A DNA stretch of 64,000 nucleotides from Litoditis marina (Eukaryota; Nematoda; Chromadorea; Rhabditida; Rhabditidae). Each line of letters opens with the position of its first letter. Position 1 is the first letter of the stretch. The notes below the pieces were generated by a model, which was given only the letters and a program-made list of their open reading frames with translations, did not search any database and was not told the origin of the DNA. The translations under genes and the position numbers were made by a program. This document shows, one piece after another, positions 11,940 to 23,312 of the stretch. The stretch is taken from NCBI GenBank assembly GCA_964036275.1, contig OZ038433.1, positions 54,763,902-54,827,901 of the forward strand, written 5' to 3'.

Positions 11940-13391
11940 TATAGTAGGTGCCAAATTTAAAAACTTGTGTCTCTCGCCGGAATCGAACCTGCGAGCAAAA
12001 TATTTGTAGCAGGGCGCTGAACGCTATCAGTGCACAAATCCAACAAGCTTTGGAATCGAAGACATGTAATAATAATAATAATAATAATTCATTCGTTCAT
12101 ATGTTTCAGAACAGACTTCAATCAAAAAACTATCTAATTATATGAACTCACGGAAAAGGGGAAAAAGAAATGAGAATACACCAACACAAAATTTAGACAT
12201 AAAACATTACAAAGCTAATAAAAAAATTACTGAAAGACTAATAGTAATAGTAACTGCCTCATAAAACATTAAGAAACAATCATACCTAGTAAAACCTTAA
12301 ATATTATAACAACAAACACAAAGCGCCAAATCTACTCGCATCCTCATTATAATTTGCAGCAACTAGAACCTAGCAAAAACAGTATGTAATTATGGTTTCG
12401 GAAGCTTACCGTGTTGAAATTATTTCACCAAGTAGTCAAAATGGGGCCAAACATCTACGGCGTAATGAAATGAAAGTCGGATAAATTTGGGATCAAACTA
12501 CAATAATAGGGCCGTTCATTCATACAATTAAAAACTGATGGAGAGTATGAAAATGAGAGATTGAGACTATTTCGTAATGTCCGGCACAGAATTGTTCTTA
12601 TAAGAAGGGCGAGAGACATTATAGGAAGAGATATAGATTTATGATTAGGAGTATAATAAGAGGAATGAAAAAGTGGTAGTTTCGTTAAATCACACCAGTT
12701 AGATCGGGTAGACATTGAGCCACACCTGATACATGACTAAACCTGTACCACACTTTGCTGCCTTAAGTGACTCGGAGGGGGGTCAGGGGGCTAGGGCTAG
12801 GGGGAAGTTAAGTTAGATTTTATTTAATATTTGTTCAGTTGTATTGTTTCATTAACCTAGAACTAGAAGATAGTCAGATAGTTTGAGGGGGTATATATTT
12901 TGTTGGTGCTACATGATAGTTTATTGATTACAGTTAGTTGAGTCCGACAAACATGTGTGTGATAGTGGCAAGAACACGACCAGGTGGGCTCAAAGTTACA
13001 AAGTGTTTACTGGATGCGCTACCGTAGAGATGAGTAATGAAATGAGATGTTTGTTGTGGTTTTTGAGGCCGAATGACCTATTTCAAAATGAGAGAGGTAG
13101 GGGGAATGAACATGTAAAGACTGCTGAAGAAAGTGCCGGACAAGGCGAAATCGGGTGACGTTTCACATAACACTATACTGCAAAAACTGTCATTAGAGAG
13201 AGGAGAGAACAGAGAGCCAAACAGAACTTCTGGAGAAAAGACCACACCGGGTTATGAGATGGACGTTGAGTGAAGGCTTGAGCTTGAAGTTGAGCGAGAC
13301 CTTGGGCTTGCGTACGTACACTTTATGTGCACGTACACAGCGGAAAGTGAGATCTACAGTACCCTCCCGCCTTTCCGTTGGCGACGACTAC
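11940..13391 (-). mobile_element. First-family SINE, reversed and interrupted
   Basis: The 3' half (TATAGTAGGTGCCAAATTT, complement of the B box in GGAATCGAACCTGCGAGC, then the A-box half) runs from 11940 to about 12066. The 5' half resumes at about 13308 with ACGTACACAGCGGAAAGTGA and ends at CCGTTGGCGACGACTA. The break holds about 1.24 kb of other sequence, so there was a second insertion into the SINE. Confidence 0.75.
12067..13307 (-). mobile_element. Probable non-LTR retroelement fragment nested in the SINE
   Basis: Read on the minus strand, the sequence ends in ATGAACGAATGAATTATT followed by an (ATT)n tail next to the SINE. The same terminal text, including GAAGTCTGTTCTGAAACATA, appears alone as a 40-bp piece at 53143-53182. 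A shared 3' end with variable 5' truncation is typical of target-primed retrotransposition. No reverse-transcriptase motif is visible; the minus ORF at 12455-12715 is not recognisable. Confidence 0.5.
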
Positions 13392-13438
13392 ATTATTGGA
13401 TGAAGAAGTACAAGGAAGTGCTCACTGCCGCCGTCTGA

Positions 13439-13825
13439 TCAGTTTTTGTACACTAGAGCTCAATAAATATAATAAAATAAATACATGTTTCATTATATAA
13501 TGTGAATACTCGAATATTTTTAAATGATCCTAAACAGTGTGTTCAGTTGCTCGATGTTTCACCCATATCTGTTGGTCAATTATGATTCGCCGTTACGTTA
13601 TATTGATTCAATCTGGTTTTTGAAAATCAATTTTTTTTTATCTTCGATTGTTTGGGTTTTTCAGTTTTGGCTCTTCGCTCATTCATCGCTTCTGCCTATT
13701 GAATCGACGTAGTTTTGACAAGGAATCTACTTTTCAAGAAGTAGGTTTTTAAAATAGAACAAGTCGACCCAAATACAAAATATTTCATTCGTGACACTAC
13801 AAACTAACACATTATTGGAATACGA
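13439..13825. other. Intergenic AT-rich gap, no gene seen
   Basis: Separates the OSCP pseudogene from the convergent TTR gene. It includes an AATAAATATAATAAAATAAA run just after the pseudogene stop, which could be the copied polyadenylation region. Confidence 0.5.
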
Positions 13826-15898
13826 TCACCATAAAGTTATTTCACCGAGATCTATTCTGACATTTGTGGAGAAAATGTAGTTGACAGCTATAGATCCAAG
13901 GTACCTCCGAACCATTTGTTCCTGAAAAGAAACGAAATGAGTAGAAGTTTCTCAGTGCTATGCAGGATGGCTCTCGTTCGCCGGGATTTTCATATACATG
14001 GCATCTGATGGGAAAACATCAGTCAGTAGCAAGTTTTGAGAAGGAGAGACAAAAACGGCGCGCGAAATTGTTTTCTCAAACATAATCTTCACGTTTGGAT
14101 GGTAGGTCAGGGGTAGGTTATTTTGAACGATTGAACTACACCTCGAATTCGCTCATTCTCATTACTATGCTCTGGAACAATTATGGTTTTGGTTATCGTT
14201 TCGTATAAAAAGATACAACAAGCTCAAATCGAGTCCGCCAGTGTGTGAACCTACCGACCTATTATCAAGTTCTCGAGAATCTTAGATACTACGACTGCCA
14301 ACAGGTGGATTATAGATTCTAACCATTGTATGTTCATCTTTATTTTATCTTTATCCTCACATTCCCACTTCACACATTTGTATTTGTAATCCAATGAATT
14401 CACTCCACAATGTTTTTGTCGGCAGCTGTACATATTACATTTGTTTTATTTAGTTGAAGAAGGACGATTATGTGGGCCAATCCCGTGTCAACGGTCATTT
14501 AAACTGCAACTGGAAAATGTATTGGAGTTGAAAGGACTGAAGCGTTGCGATTGGATAGGGTTGTTAAAGCCAAACTCGAATTAAAAAAAACTCGAAATAA
14601 CTCGATACTTCGAGTTTCGAGTTCGACTCGAAACTCGAAAAACTCGGTTTTTTACCAACCGCAAGCAACTCGAACTCGAAAAACTCGAAATTTCCAAAAC
14701 TCGTATAACTCGAAACTCGAAAAACTCGAGATTTTTGAAACTCGAAAAGTTTTTCGAGTTTCGAGTTTGGCCTCGTTTCAAGTCAGGAATGGGAGAGAAA
14801 TGAGCGTTTTATAGCAGTTTCTCAGCTATTTCAAAAATAAAATGCCTCTTTTTCACGATTCTCGCGTAATCATGTGAAAAAAATCAGAATTTCTCATAAA
14901 ATTCTCATTTTTTGTCTCGATAAAGTCCTGAAACTTAACGACCAAACTCGAAACTCGAAATTGGAAAACTCGGTTTTTCTCAAAACTTGAAAAACTCGAA
15001 ATTTTTAACTCGATTAACAACCCTACGATTGGATCAAAAATCGTCTTTCTTTAAACCACCAGAGTCCCAACCGACCTCTCCAAACTGTCCGCAACGATGA
15101 TAAATCCTCAGATACGGCTCAATGTGGGAGAACTCGAGCTCTCCGCCACTCAACTCGAACTTCTCTCCCAATTTCACCGTCACAGAACTCAAATAGTCGT
15201 CGAGGTCAACTGAAATCACAAACTATATTCTATTTCTTTCCGTCCATCTTTTTTGTAGTTTGATATTGACACAATCAATTTCCGACCGGAAAGCAGCGGA
15301 ATCAAACTACAAACACATCTGGATGGGACAGCAATAACTGTATAGTCATCGCCAACGGAAAGGCGGGAGGGTACTGTATATCTCAGTTACCGCTATGTAC
15401 GCAAACATGTCTTCGATTCCAAAACATGTCCGTTATGCCCTCTAATAGCGCATTGGTTAGCGGCCTGCTACAAATCATTTGCTCACAGGTTCGATTCCGG
15501 TGAGAGACAGAAATTTATATATTTGGCCCCCACTTCAGAGGCTTGTCTTGGAAAGAACTTGGAACTACTTTGAATAACTGAGACATTTATCAGTGCATAT
15601 TTTCTGCTCGGTTGAAGTCGAGAAATACCAATATGATTAGCTGAAAACGAGTCCGCGTTTGAAAAACTCCTCAAATCGACTATTTGGCTATTTCAGCTCA
15701 CGTAGTATGGTTACAAATCGTGAAGTGATTCTGTAAATACCCACAGTCCAAGAAGTCTTCCTCCCACATTTCTATTATGACGGATCTCTTCGTCGGATCC
15801 GGATTGTTTTTATCGCACTTGAATGTTCCAGTGACTGTCACAGTCATCGAATATCCAACAGAGAAGGCACAAGCCAGCAACAGAAGAGTGATCCGCAT
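13826..15898 (-). CDS. Transthyretin-like (TTR family) secreted protein, 3 exons
   Basis: Nematode TTR proteins are small secreted beta-sandwich proteins, some acting in engulfment or neuroprotection; the ligand here is unknown. Exons on the minus strand: 15898-15745, 15209-15076 and 13921-13826, in total 384 nt (127 residues) with closed phases. Residues 1-17, MRITLLLLACAFSVGYS, form a signal peptide. VTVTGTFKC opens the domain, EKFELSGGELEF is the FxLxG-type strand, and EPYLRIYHRCG matches the family's PYL-IYH-C motif; VRIDLGEITL is the usual last strand. The distal exon is the least certain. The start is the first ATG after a CTCAG acceptor-like site. Intron 2 holds a MITE with a hAT element nested in it. 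Confidence 0.87.
14451..15056 (+). mobile_element. GAAGGACGATTATGTGG-family MITE, copy 2, split by a hAT element
   Basis: The left part 14451-14555 has GAAGAAGGACGATTATGTGG through AAGCGTTGCGATTGGA. The right part resumes at 15034 with TCAAAAATCGTCTTTCTTTA. The 470-bp insert between them is described separately. The MITE ends about 19 bp from the donor of TTR exon 2. Confidence 0.85.
14556..15025. mobile_element. Non-autonomous hAT element with exact 8-bp target duplication
   Basis: Terminal repeats TAGGGTTGTTAA at 14556 and TTAACAACCCTA ending at 15025 are perfect complements. Both sides carry the 8-mer CGATTGGA (14548-14555 and 15026-15033). An 8-bp duplication is diagnostic of hAT transposons. 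The interior is made of AACTCGAAA/TTTCGAGTT iterations that fold back. It codes for nothing. Confidence 0.93.
15253..15313. mobile_element. TTGTAGTTTGAT hairpin element, copy 1
   Basis: About 60 bp, starting TTGTAGTTTGATATTG and ending AATCAAACTACAAA. Similar units are at 20287-20360 and 63840-63911; a more diverged one is near 16310-16380. Arms are about 12 bp. Confidence 0.65.
15341..15535 (+). mobile_element. tRNA-derived SINE, first family, copy 2
   Basis: TATAGTCATCGCCAACGGAA at the left, A-box-like TAGCGCATTGGTTAGCGGCC, and B-box CAGGTTCGATTCCGG. The right end near 15535 is eroded. It lies in TTR intron 1. Confidence 0.8.
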
Positions 15899-17466
15899 TG
15901 AACTGAGCTTCAATCGTTGATTCCGAATAGGTAAGGTTGTAATGAGAACACGATTCGCTCTGATTACGTATGCTAGAAGATCCCGGCACCTTCATCCCAT
16001 CCTGCGTCTCTCGCTCTGCCTCACTATCTCTCGTCTCTTACATCCCGGCGGGATGTGAGAGCAGAGAAATAGCGTATGTGTGAGAAGACGCAGGATGGGA
16101 TAAAAGGGCCGGGATCTTCTAGCATACGTACTGGGGATAGGGGAGAGTGGATCGATACTTTACATCTAGTTCTTAGTCGCTGTATTTATTTATTTATCTG
16201 CATTCAAAGAATGTGGCACTCGCTCATCCTAGAAAGCGAAGAAAATAGATAGAATGAATTGAAGCCACAAGATTTTAAATGATTTACAGTTCACGATTTT
16301 CAGAGATGTGTAGTTTGATCGCGTCAATTTCATTCGTGTTCTCACAAACGGTGGCGTATAGGCGGGCAAACTACGACCGGGAGAATGTTATTTCATACGT
16401 ACTCCACAATATTTTTTTTATTCAACACATTCACGTACTTCACACATAGTACAAACATGGACTAATGTATCACATACTGTTCTCTCAACTATTCTTGCTT
16501 CATGTGCTTTTTGAACGAGACAGAGCCAAGGTTCAGAGTGCAAAGAAACAATGCCAGATTTGATGTGAAGTTGTGAATTGACGTGAAGTTGTTGTAACCT
16601 ATACCTCCCCCATATACCCCCTCCGCTCATTTTGGTTCTGCTCCTATGAAAGAGTGAGAGTCACATGAGCTATTTCCAGTACTCTGCCGCTTCTGAGCCA
16701 AATGAAAATACCAACCAGTTTAGTCCAGTGCCAGTTACAACTGAAAACTAGAATGAAGAGAATTACACGTCTCGCACACGTACAAACTACGTGATGAGCA
16801 AGAAATGCACTTTCTGTCGGAAGCGAGGAATCAACTCACCAAGAGCAGAGGCCGATATCCATACTCAAAGTTGCAGACGCACAAAAACAGTGATAAAAGT
16901 AGACCAACAAATACAAAGAAACAGAGGTAGAGGTAAAGAGGGACAGATAAAAATTTGTTTTCCCAGATATTTCATCAAGTAGGGAGCATGCTTTTTTTTT
17001 GTTGAAAGTACAAATATCTTCACTCTCATGTGTAGATTATCACTTCCAAGAGCATTCGCGCGTTTCATATCCAGTATTCATATGTTGGCTGAAGCAACAC
17101 TAGTATTACGCAACGTGCAATTAACTCATTACAATATTTGAGCTGTTCGCGCTAGAATTTTTCGAAGTTATGACTTCTTCAACAAAGAAATGCACCATTC
17201 CTAATATTGAAAAATATTTATTGATGGATACAAATTGTACAATATATTTACACTACAATGTGAAATGAACCGGTTACGATCACTTATCGCACGCGCAAAA
17301 CCGTACAACTACGTGTAAAAATATGAATCCAACGCAAAGTCACTTCTTTTATTGATTTTATACACTAATAAAATAGCTAGATTATAATGGATGAATCTGA
17401 CACAACGTCACGTTTTCTTGATGTCTTTATAGCTTATAAACAAAACTAATGAAATAGGTATTGATT
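15899..17466. other. Intergenic region with hairpin and repeat remnants
   Basis: Contains the foldback at 15965-16130 and a repeat fragment at 16434-16530 related to 4908-5010 (shared TTCTCTCAAC and TTGCTTCATGT). No exon chain can be assembled. ATGGATATCGGCCTCTGCTC near 16860 on the minus strand precedes a donor-like GTGAG, but no partner exon was found. Confidence 0.5.
15965..16130. mobile_element. Foldback element with arms of about 43 bp
   Basis: The left arm starts TACGTATGCTAGAAGATCCC and is mirrored by GGGATCTTCTAGCATACGTA at the right; both arms also include CCCATCCTGCGTCT or its complement. The central loop has CATCCCGGCGGGATG, itself a palindrome. It lies just upstream of the TTR gene, so it could affect its promoter. 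Confidence 0.8.
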
Positions 17467-19960
17467 TTATAGTTTGAGTAGCATGGGAGGGACAATTTCC
17501 TGTGCTTTTTGGTGTCCCATTAATATTTCTACCAACTGAATGGCGAATTCGAAGGCAGTTCCCGGGCCGCGGCTGGTTATGATATTACCAGATACCACCA
17601 CACGATCCTCACTGTACGAATAGCCTGGAAATCAACAAAACAAATAATACCTATCAACTATGGCACATTTTGAGCGATTTAACGAAAAGAATAGAGGAAA
17701 TTGAAGAAGACCGTTTATATGGTTTCTAGAAATACGTGCTCATTGCAGCTGGAACACGTTATGCTCTTCATTTCATAGGGTTCGACTTTCAAAGCCCGGG
17801 CCGCCCGTGGCCAATTCACTGGAGAACCGGATCCTTTCCGAACAGAACCGCGAACCGGTCACTCGTGAACCGACCGAACCGAGTGAACAGACCGAACCGA
17901 CATCCAGTAAAAGGTTTGAGCTGGACCGAAATTTATCATAACTTAAACAAACAAATCGTATACAAGGTAAAATTAGTGGATTCCCACTCATTTTACTTTG
18001 TATACTATCCGGTTCGGTCGGTTCGGTTCTCAGGTGACCGGTTCGCGGTTCGGCTCGGGAAGGACCCGGTTCTCCAGTGAATTGGCCCAGTCTATACGGT
18101 GTATGTTGCCCTATCCCGCTGTGTTTGTAGTTTGGTCCGTTGTTTTCAGGCCGAACTTCGTAAATATTGGAGTATGGGGCTCAAACTAAAACGGAGACTT
18201 TGTCACTGTCTATAGTTTCGTACCGTCGTCCAGCAATGATTAATTGCATCATTCACCCAACTGGAGTGCCATATCTAACTTTGAATGTGGAAATTCAGGT
18301 GCCCAACCGTGAATAAACTACTCTATTCTAGTTGAGAAAGAGAGAGAGATAAAGAGTGAAAGAGAGAGAAAAGGGATAAAGCGAAAGAGAGGAGATAGAG
18401 AGACATGAAGAGAGGATAGAGAGAGAAAGAAAGATGAAGATATAAAAAGAGCGAGAAGGAGAGAGAGAGGAGATAGAGAGACATGAAGAGAGGAGAGAGA
18501 AAGAGAGAGCGAGAGGGATAAAGAGAGAGAGAGAAGAAAGAGAGAGAGAATACCGACCGCCTTCTTCCAGTCGTTTCTTGACGGAGGGATGGCTCGTCAC
18601 GAGATCGGCCGCGATTTTGTGTGACTGGAGGGCGATGGGCGCCGCGCAGATGGCTGCCACCAGACGACCGGCGGCCGCGTGGGACGAGAGAACCAGGCCC
18701 ACCAATTCCGACTGAAACATTTGGGTGAAATAGGAGCAAAAGTATCATCATGAATGTTGGTATTATCCCCCCTAGAGATGAGCAAACACCTTAACCCGAC
18801 AGAAACATTAGGAGAGCAAGGGAATTCATCATCAATGTTGGTACCAACGTTGATCATCCTAGCGAAGAGCAAGCACATATCAACTCTGACTAAAACATTC
18901 AAGTGATTAAGAGCGGAAAAGTATCAGGAAACGTACATGACTCTCAATCTTGTTTGTCGTGTCCAACTACTTTCGGGGTTTGTTTTCCAAATAAAGTTTG
19001 GAAAACCATTCATAACACAAATGAACCTATGAATGAAGATGAAATGAGCTAACCGCGGCAAAGGAGTTGCTTCCCGGCTGACCTCCGGGCAGGATAACCA
19101 CATCGAACAGCTTGTCCTTGACCTCGGAGAGAGCCACATCGGGTACGATCAGAGTGCCTCGGGCACATTTCACGGGAGAGGACGAGAGAAGACCCGCGTA
19201 GGTCACCTGAGGAATAGAACACATAGGTGAAATAGTTCAGGGCCAGTGCAACTGCACTGAACGCGCGTAACCCAAAAAAGAGCATAGAACCCCGCGAAAT
19301 CGTTTTGTTCCCTCGTTTATAGCGTTTCCAACTGTTATGCTTTTAGGACCATTTTGACAAGGTTTTTAAACCTATGATAGACTATGGAACCACGGAGAAA
19401 TATCTAGGATGAAAGCACCACAGAAGAATTGAAGAACGGGATTTAACGCGCCTTTGAAACATTTCAGTGCGTTCAACTCGATTGTCGATACTACATAATA
19501 CAATATTTTTGTAACATCAGTGACTCACATACCACCTAGGAATACGAACAGATCAAAAAATCCATAGTACAACTACAAAAAATGCGGCTAACTCTATTAA
19601 ACCGGCTTTGGTTCAACTAACCGATTTTTGATACCTTTTTTCAGGTAACCTCCCAAGTAACCGGTGGGTATCCTAAGATTGAACTCCGGTTACCGGACAA
19701 ACTAACGGTAAAAACAACATTTTTCGTCCGACACACAAGTAACCGGTTTTGTTTTTCATTTCAGGGTACCTACCATCCGGTTGAAAAGGGTTACCGAAAA
19801 CCTGTTAAGTTACCAAAAAGCAGGAGAACTCACCGCCATTGCCACAAGTAGTACCGTAACTGACCTTGACCCCGCCCCTTCTCAGTACGTCTACCGTAAT
19901 CACGGCCTCCATTTCCTCAGTTCCGTCGGCCAAAATCAATACGGCCGTCTTCTCACTCAT
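17467..19960 (-). CDS. PARK7: DJ-1/PARK7 protein, 4 exons
   Basis: DJ-1 proteins protect against oxidative and carbonyl stress, with reported glyoxalase/deglycase activity, in the cytosol and mitochondria. Exons on minus: 19960-19865, 19206-19054, 18711-18558 and 17624-17467, together 561 nt (186 residues; human is 189). Visible: [15 protein letters not shown] with the conserved Glu near residue 15, [10 protein letters not shown], the nucleophile elbow [11 protein letters not shown] (catalytic Cys), [16 protein letters not shown], and [12 protein letters not shown] near the end. Choosing AAG/GTCAGT as the exon 1 donor restores the family text RRGGVK-VTYAG. Intron 3 holds a CCGGTT foldback and a GA-rich tract; intron 1 and the 5' flank hold GGTTACC repeats. 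Whether this is the djr-1.1 or djr-1.2 type cannot be decided. Confidence 0.94.
17800..18095. mobile_element. CCGGTT foldback element in DJ-1 intron 3
   Basis: GGCCAATTCACTGGAGAACC at 17811 is the complement of GGTTCTCCAGTGAATTGGCC near 18068. The arms of about 80 bp are rich in GAACCGA/CGGTTCGGT. The spacer is about 130 bp. No ORF of note. Confidence 0.8.
18323..18553. repeat. GA-rich tract beside DJ-1 exon 3
   Basis: About 230 bp of GAGAGA with AAAG and ATAGAGAGACATGAAGAGAG interruptions; the last phrase is repeated at 18391 and 18473. It begins 5 bases inside the intron from the exon 3 donor, so the minus-strand pre-mRNA has a long pyrimidine run there. Confidence 0.9.
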
Positions 19961-20225
19961 TCTAAACAAGGATGATATAATCGGCTAAACCTTCATCTAA
20001 AAACAGAACAAGGAATGATAATCGGTTAGATATTCTGGTTTTTGGTTACTTTGTTCCCGTTTGGTTTACCTTAGTGGGTTAGGTAACGTGGAAGTAACCT
20101 AAACTGAACGGTTACCCTTAAAACTGACGTAGCCGTTTTCGCCGAAAGGGTAAGCAGTTTTCAGGTTAACAACGAGTTAGCTACTTGGTAACCTGAGAAA
20201 AAGTAAGCGAAAACCGGTCTCCTAG
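19600..20225. repeat. GGTTACC/GGTAACC repeat blocks flanking DJ-1 exon 1
   Basis: Many AACCGGTTACC-type motifs on both sides of exon 1: at 19600-19820 in intron 1 and at 19985-20225 upstream, in partly inverted order. Related blocks occur at 30510-30660 and 41860-42060. Exon 1 thus sits between two arms that could pair. Confidence 0.65.
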
Positions 20226-20286
20226 TCAAAAGGCATGTCCACGTAAAGCGTACGCCAGCATTTGTAAACTCAGGGGATGACCAGGT

Positions 20287-20360
20287 CTTGTAGTTTGAAC
20301 TAGCTCCAAGCTATAATTTACAAATTTCGACCAGAACGTGACGGGCATCAAACTACAAAC
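20287..20360. mobile_element. TTGTAGTTTGAT hairpin element, copy 2
   Basis: CTTGTAGTTTGAACTAGC at the left and GGCATCAAACTACAAAC at the right, about 74 bp apart end to end. It lies between DJ-1 and the L41 gene. Confidence 0.6.
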
Positions 20361-20932
20361 AGTGATAAGCCGGTTATCTGGTACGTTCACGTTCCCAGGG
20401 TTACAGTACCCAACGTAGCATAATGATAACACATGAACCCACCAGAATGCTTTCAACACGCATCTATACTTGAATATTGTATCAATTAAGCAATTGAAAT
20501 ATGTAAAGGAATTTCACCATATTCACTCCAACTTCAAACAGATTCGGGTATACTATTTAATAAAAACCAACAAATTGAACAAACAACGAAGTGTGCTTCT
20601 AATAGAAAAAAACAAATACGTACCATATCTAGCCTAATCTACAAAAACTATACAACACACAGAGTATCTTTCTATGAAAAGAGTACACAAACTGTGTTAT
20701 CAATGGTGGTTCAACGTTTACGGCTTGAAAATATCAGACGCAAATCAACATACATATGATGACGATATAGTTTCATGCTCGTGGTTTAAAAAAAAATCTA
20801 GGATGGGTGTGATAATGAGCACTTTTTTTTGTATTCGAAACATATCAGACAGATCACTATGCATTAAAAGTATTGAATGATCTATAAATCTATACAGTTA
20901 CAGTGCCAAAAAACTTGTACTCAAAGAGGTTT

Positions 20933-23312
20933 CTACTGAGTTTTTCCTTCGATGGCCTCAGTCAAATTATTGCTCGTTCCATATTTGCCTTCCTGCAAAC
21001 AAAATAATGAATAGAGCACCAAAATTGCCCGGAAAAGTGTTCCCAACAACTACTAATTGACAGACTATTGACTATTCCTAACAGCTACAATGTTCCATAG
21101 CCTATTAGATACATAGACTTGATGATAAACCCATTGTCTCACCTTGTATGCCTGTCTGATCTGATCTCCATAGTTCAATTCGAACATTGTGCGTGACGTC
21201 ATTTTCGGGGGCGGCCATCGTTCGTCCTCCGAAGTGTACAGATCGGCCAATTGCTCAGAACCCTTTTCCCGCACCTAAGGAGGAAACAATGAATGAGAAT
21301 ATAATGCAGGCATAGTAACTGATCACTAAATTTAGGTAAAAAGTACAGTATATGTTTAGATACTTCAGGAGAATATGGATTATTACACTGGTCCCAGCGT
21401 TGCAACGCAAATTACGCCAAATTGGCCCGATCGCATTTCTCGCAGAAAGAAAATAAATAACAAAGTCTGAGCGCCCTTTTTAGCATTTCGTAGAGAGAAA
21501 TTGAAATAGCCCCAGCCTTGTAATACAACTTGACGGGCAAATTTCTTCCCTAACCGATTCTTCCCGAACCGATTCTTCCCGAACTAGTTGGTTCGGTGAG
21601 GAACCGAATCGTTTGCGTACTGAAACCGACATGAAACCAAACCAAACCCTAATGAAGAATGAACGTTACGCAGTCGACCAATTTCAGCATATATTACATG
21701 AATTGGTTCGGTTCTAGAACGAAGCAACTGGTTCGGGAAGGAACTCACCGACTTGACGAACCAAGATAAACAGTTTACAGTTTACCACAACTGCGAATGC
21801 CAGTGATAAAACTAACCTTGGCCTCGTAAGCAACTCTCCGTTTCTCAATTTCTACATCAGTTCGGAATGAAACGTAGGGACGGAGTCTGTAATACACTAA
21901 TATAGATTGAGAGAACTCGACAAAATATAAATTAATATACGTTTCCTAGTGTCGCAACCTCAATACAACAAGCAAATAAATTGCACGCCCTCCTACAACT
22001 ACTTAAACATTTTCCGCATTGCTAACAAGAGACAGATGACAACTCACTTGAAACCGTGTAGATTCGGTACCACCAGTTCGGTCTTCATTTCCGGAACAGG
22101 TACATATTGTCCGCTGACGGCATCGTAGTATCCTTCCGGTTGCACACCAGTGTACCTGCAGAAACCAACAATGAAGGTGAGGGACATAATCCTTGTAATC
22201 AGCCTCAACGTTCTCAACGCAAAAAAGGAACCGAGAGCAAATGATTAGACGACATTACGGTAAATTGTCCACAACAGTCTATTTTTTCCTAGAGTAAACG
22301 ACACTCGGATACAACTGTAACAATTACAGCTCTTGCTAGAGAAACTTCGCTAAATCGATTTCAGTGAAAAAAAGCAAAATTGATCACGTATGATATGCCT
22401 GCATATATAAAAGGAGGATGAAACAGACAACTGATTCAACACAACGCATAATCGAAAAACATGCGTAACACAAGAAAGAGGGGAACAGAAGTCTCACGTG
22501 AATAAGCCATTTGAACGAGCTTTCTAAACCCAATTAAAAGAACAATAGAAAGCCCAATTTCATAATCTGGTCAGTGCGTATGAATCATCATAAAAACTGC
22601 GTAATGCTAGCACAACCAACGAACAAGGATTGTTAATCGAGTTCAAAACTTCCAGTTTTCGAGTTGAGTTCGACCTTAACAACCCTACATCGAACCAACC
22701 CGTGTAGCTCCTTCGGGTTCTCCTTGTGCCATTTGGGAGACAATTCGGGGAACTCTCTGTTCGGTCCCGGCCACTGATTCTTCTCGTGAAGAAAGGGGCC
22801 GATCTTTCGCTGACCCGTTGCACCTGCAACATTGGAGTGCATTAGACATTCATATCTCTTCTGAAACGCCAGAGCGAATAACAGAAACACGGAGGAATGA
22901 ACTAAAGAACAACAAACATTATTCCAATCTCAGCAGGTTACAATCCCAATCAAATAACGTTCTCACTAAACTTGATAACGATACTGAACAAGCTGCATCC
23001 TTCATTTCGTTTCAATATACCGTTTATATGTGAAATAGATGTACACTGAAACTTATGATGAGCGTGAATATATAAAGGGAGGATGAAACAGTGAACTGAT
23101 TCAACATTACGCATGAGTGGAAAACTTGCGTCGAACACAGAGAGCAACAAAAACCTGAGGTTTTTTGAATGCCCTATAGTGTAATACGAACCATCACCGT
23201 TACTAAATCCTAAACGCGTACCTTTCTTCACAAACGGCCACGGAGCTCGGAAATTGGTGTAGTTGAGGGAACGAACTCCTCTTGTACTAACAATCAATGG
23301 AACACGAGCCAT
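20933..23312 (-). CDS. mrpl-41: Mitochondrial ribosomal protein L41 (mL41), 6 exons
   Basis: Component of the mitochondrial large ribosomal subunit. Exons on minus: 23312-23222, 22823-22700, 22155-22048, 21886-21817, 21274-21143 and 20992-20933, together 585 nt (194 residues), all in phase. The central stretch TELVVPNLHGFKLRPYVSF matches the diagnostic mL41 motif (human ELVVPDLTGFKLKPYVSY). The N-terminus MARVPLIVSTRGVRSLNYTN is basic and lacks acidic residues, as a mitochondrial presequence would. The protein is longer than human mL41 (137 residues), with extra N- and C-terminal parts. The exon 2 donor lies next to a tiny hAT relic at 22625-22687. Confidence 0.92.
21540..21750. repeat. Inverted GGTTCGG/CCGAACC block in mL41 intron 4
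   Basis: CCGATTCTTCCCGAACTAGT and, about 170 bp on, CAACTGGTTCGGGAAGGAAC are complementary over most of their length. It looks like a small foldback element. Confidence 0.65.
22376..23160 (+). repeat. Pair of ~100-bp direct repeats in mL41 introns
   Basis: 22402-22475 (TATATAAAAGGAGGATGAAAC, then ACTGATTCAACA and GCATAATCG) and 23067-23135 (TATATAAAGGGAGGATGAAAC, then the same order) are diverged copies in introns 2 and 1. The sequence between them includes exon 2. No function is visible. Confidence 0.7.
22625..22687. mobile_element. 63-bp hAT relic
   Basis: Left end AAGGATTGTTAATCGAG and right end CCTTAACAACCCTA match the TAGGGTTGTTAA ends of the elements at 14556 and 53671. Flanking 8-mers are CAACGAAC and CATCGAAC, differing at one base. 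It adjoins the donor of mL41 exon 2. Confidence 0.8.

Larger units (their letters stand above)
11213..13438 (+). pseudogene. atp-3: Processed pseudogene of mitochondrial ATP synthase OSCP (subunit O)
   Basis: The parent protein links the F1 head to the peripheral stalk of ATP synthase. From 11290, an uninterrupted frame reads VQFHGVEGRYAAALYSAAHK and continues with OSCP-like text to about 11549; it resumes at about 11757 with a stretch containing IMRAHRGELFVRVTSAEPLS and ends near TVKP at 11938. A last piece, KKYKEVLTAAV then stop, is at 13403-13438, followed by AATAAA signals. There are no introns. In-frame stops lie at 11219 and 11273. An insertion of about 205 bp at 11549-11754 and a reversed SINE at 11940-13391 split it, and part of the C-terminus between TVKP and KKYK is missing. 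Assignment of the last fragment is less certain. It cannot make OSCP. Confidence 0.85.

Noticed and set aside
18323..18751. 142-codon Ser/Leu-rich ORF on the minus strand
   Set aside because: It reads the GA-rich tract and overlaps DJ-1 exon 3 in another frame.
19834..19960. Longer DJ-1 exon 1 ending GGCG/GTGAG
   Set aside because: It breaks the phase to exon 2 and inserts residues absent from the DJ-1 family; the donor AAG/GTCAGT fits both phase and homology.
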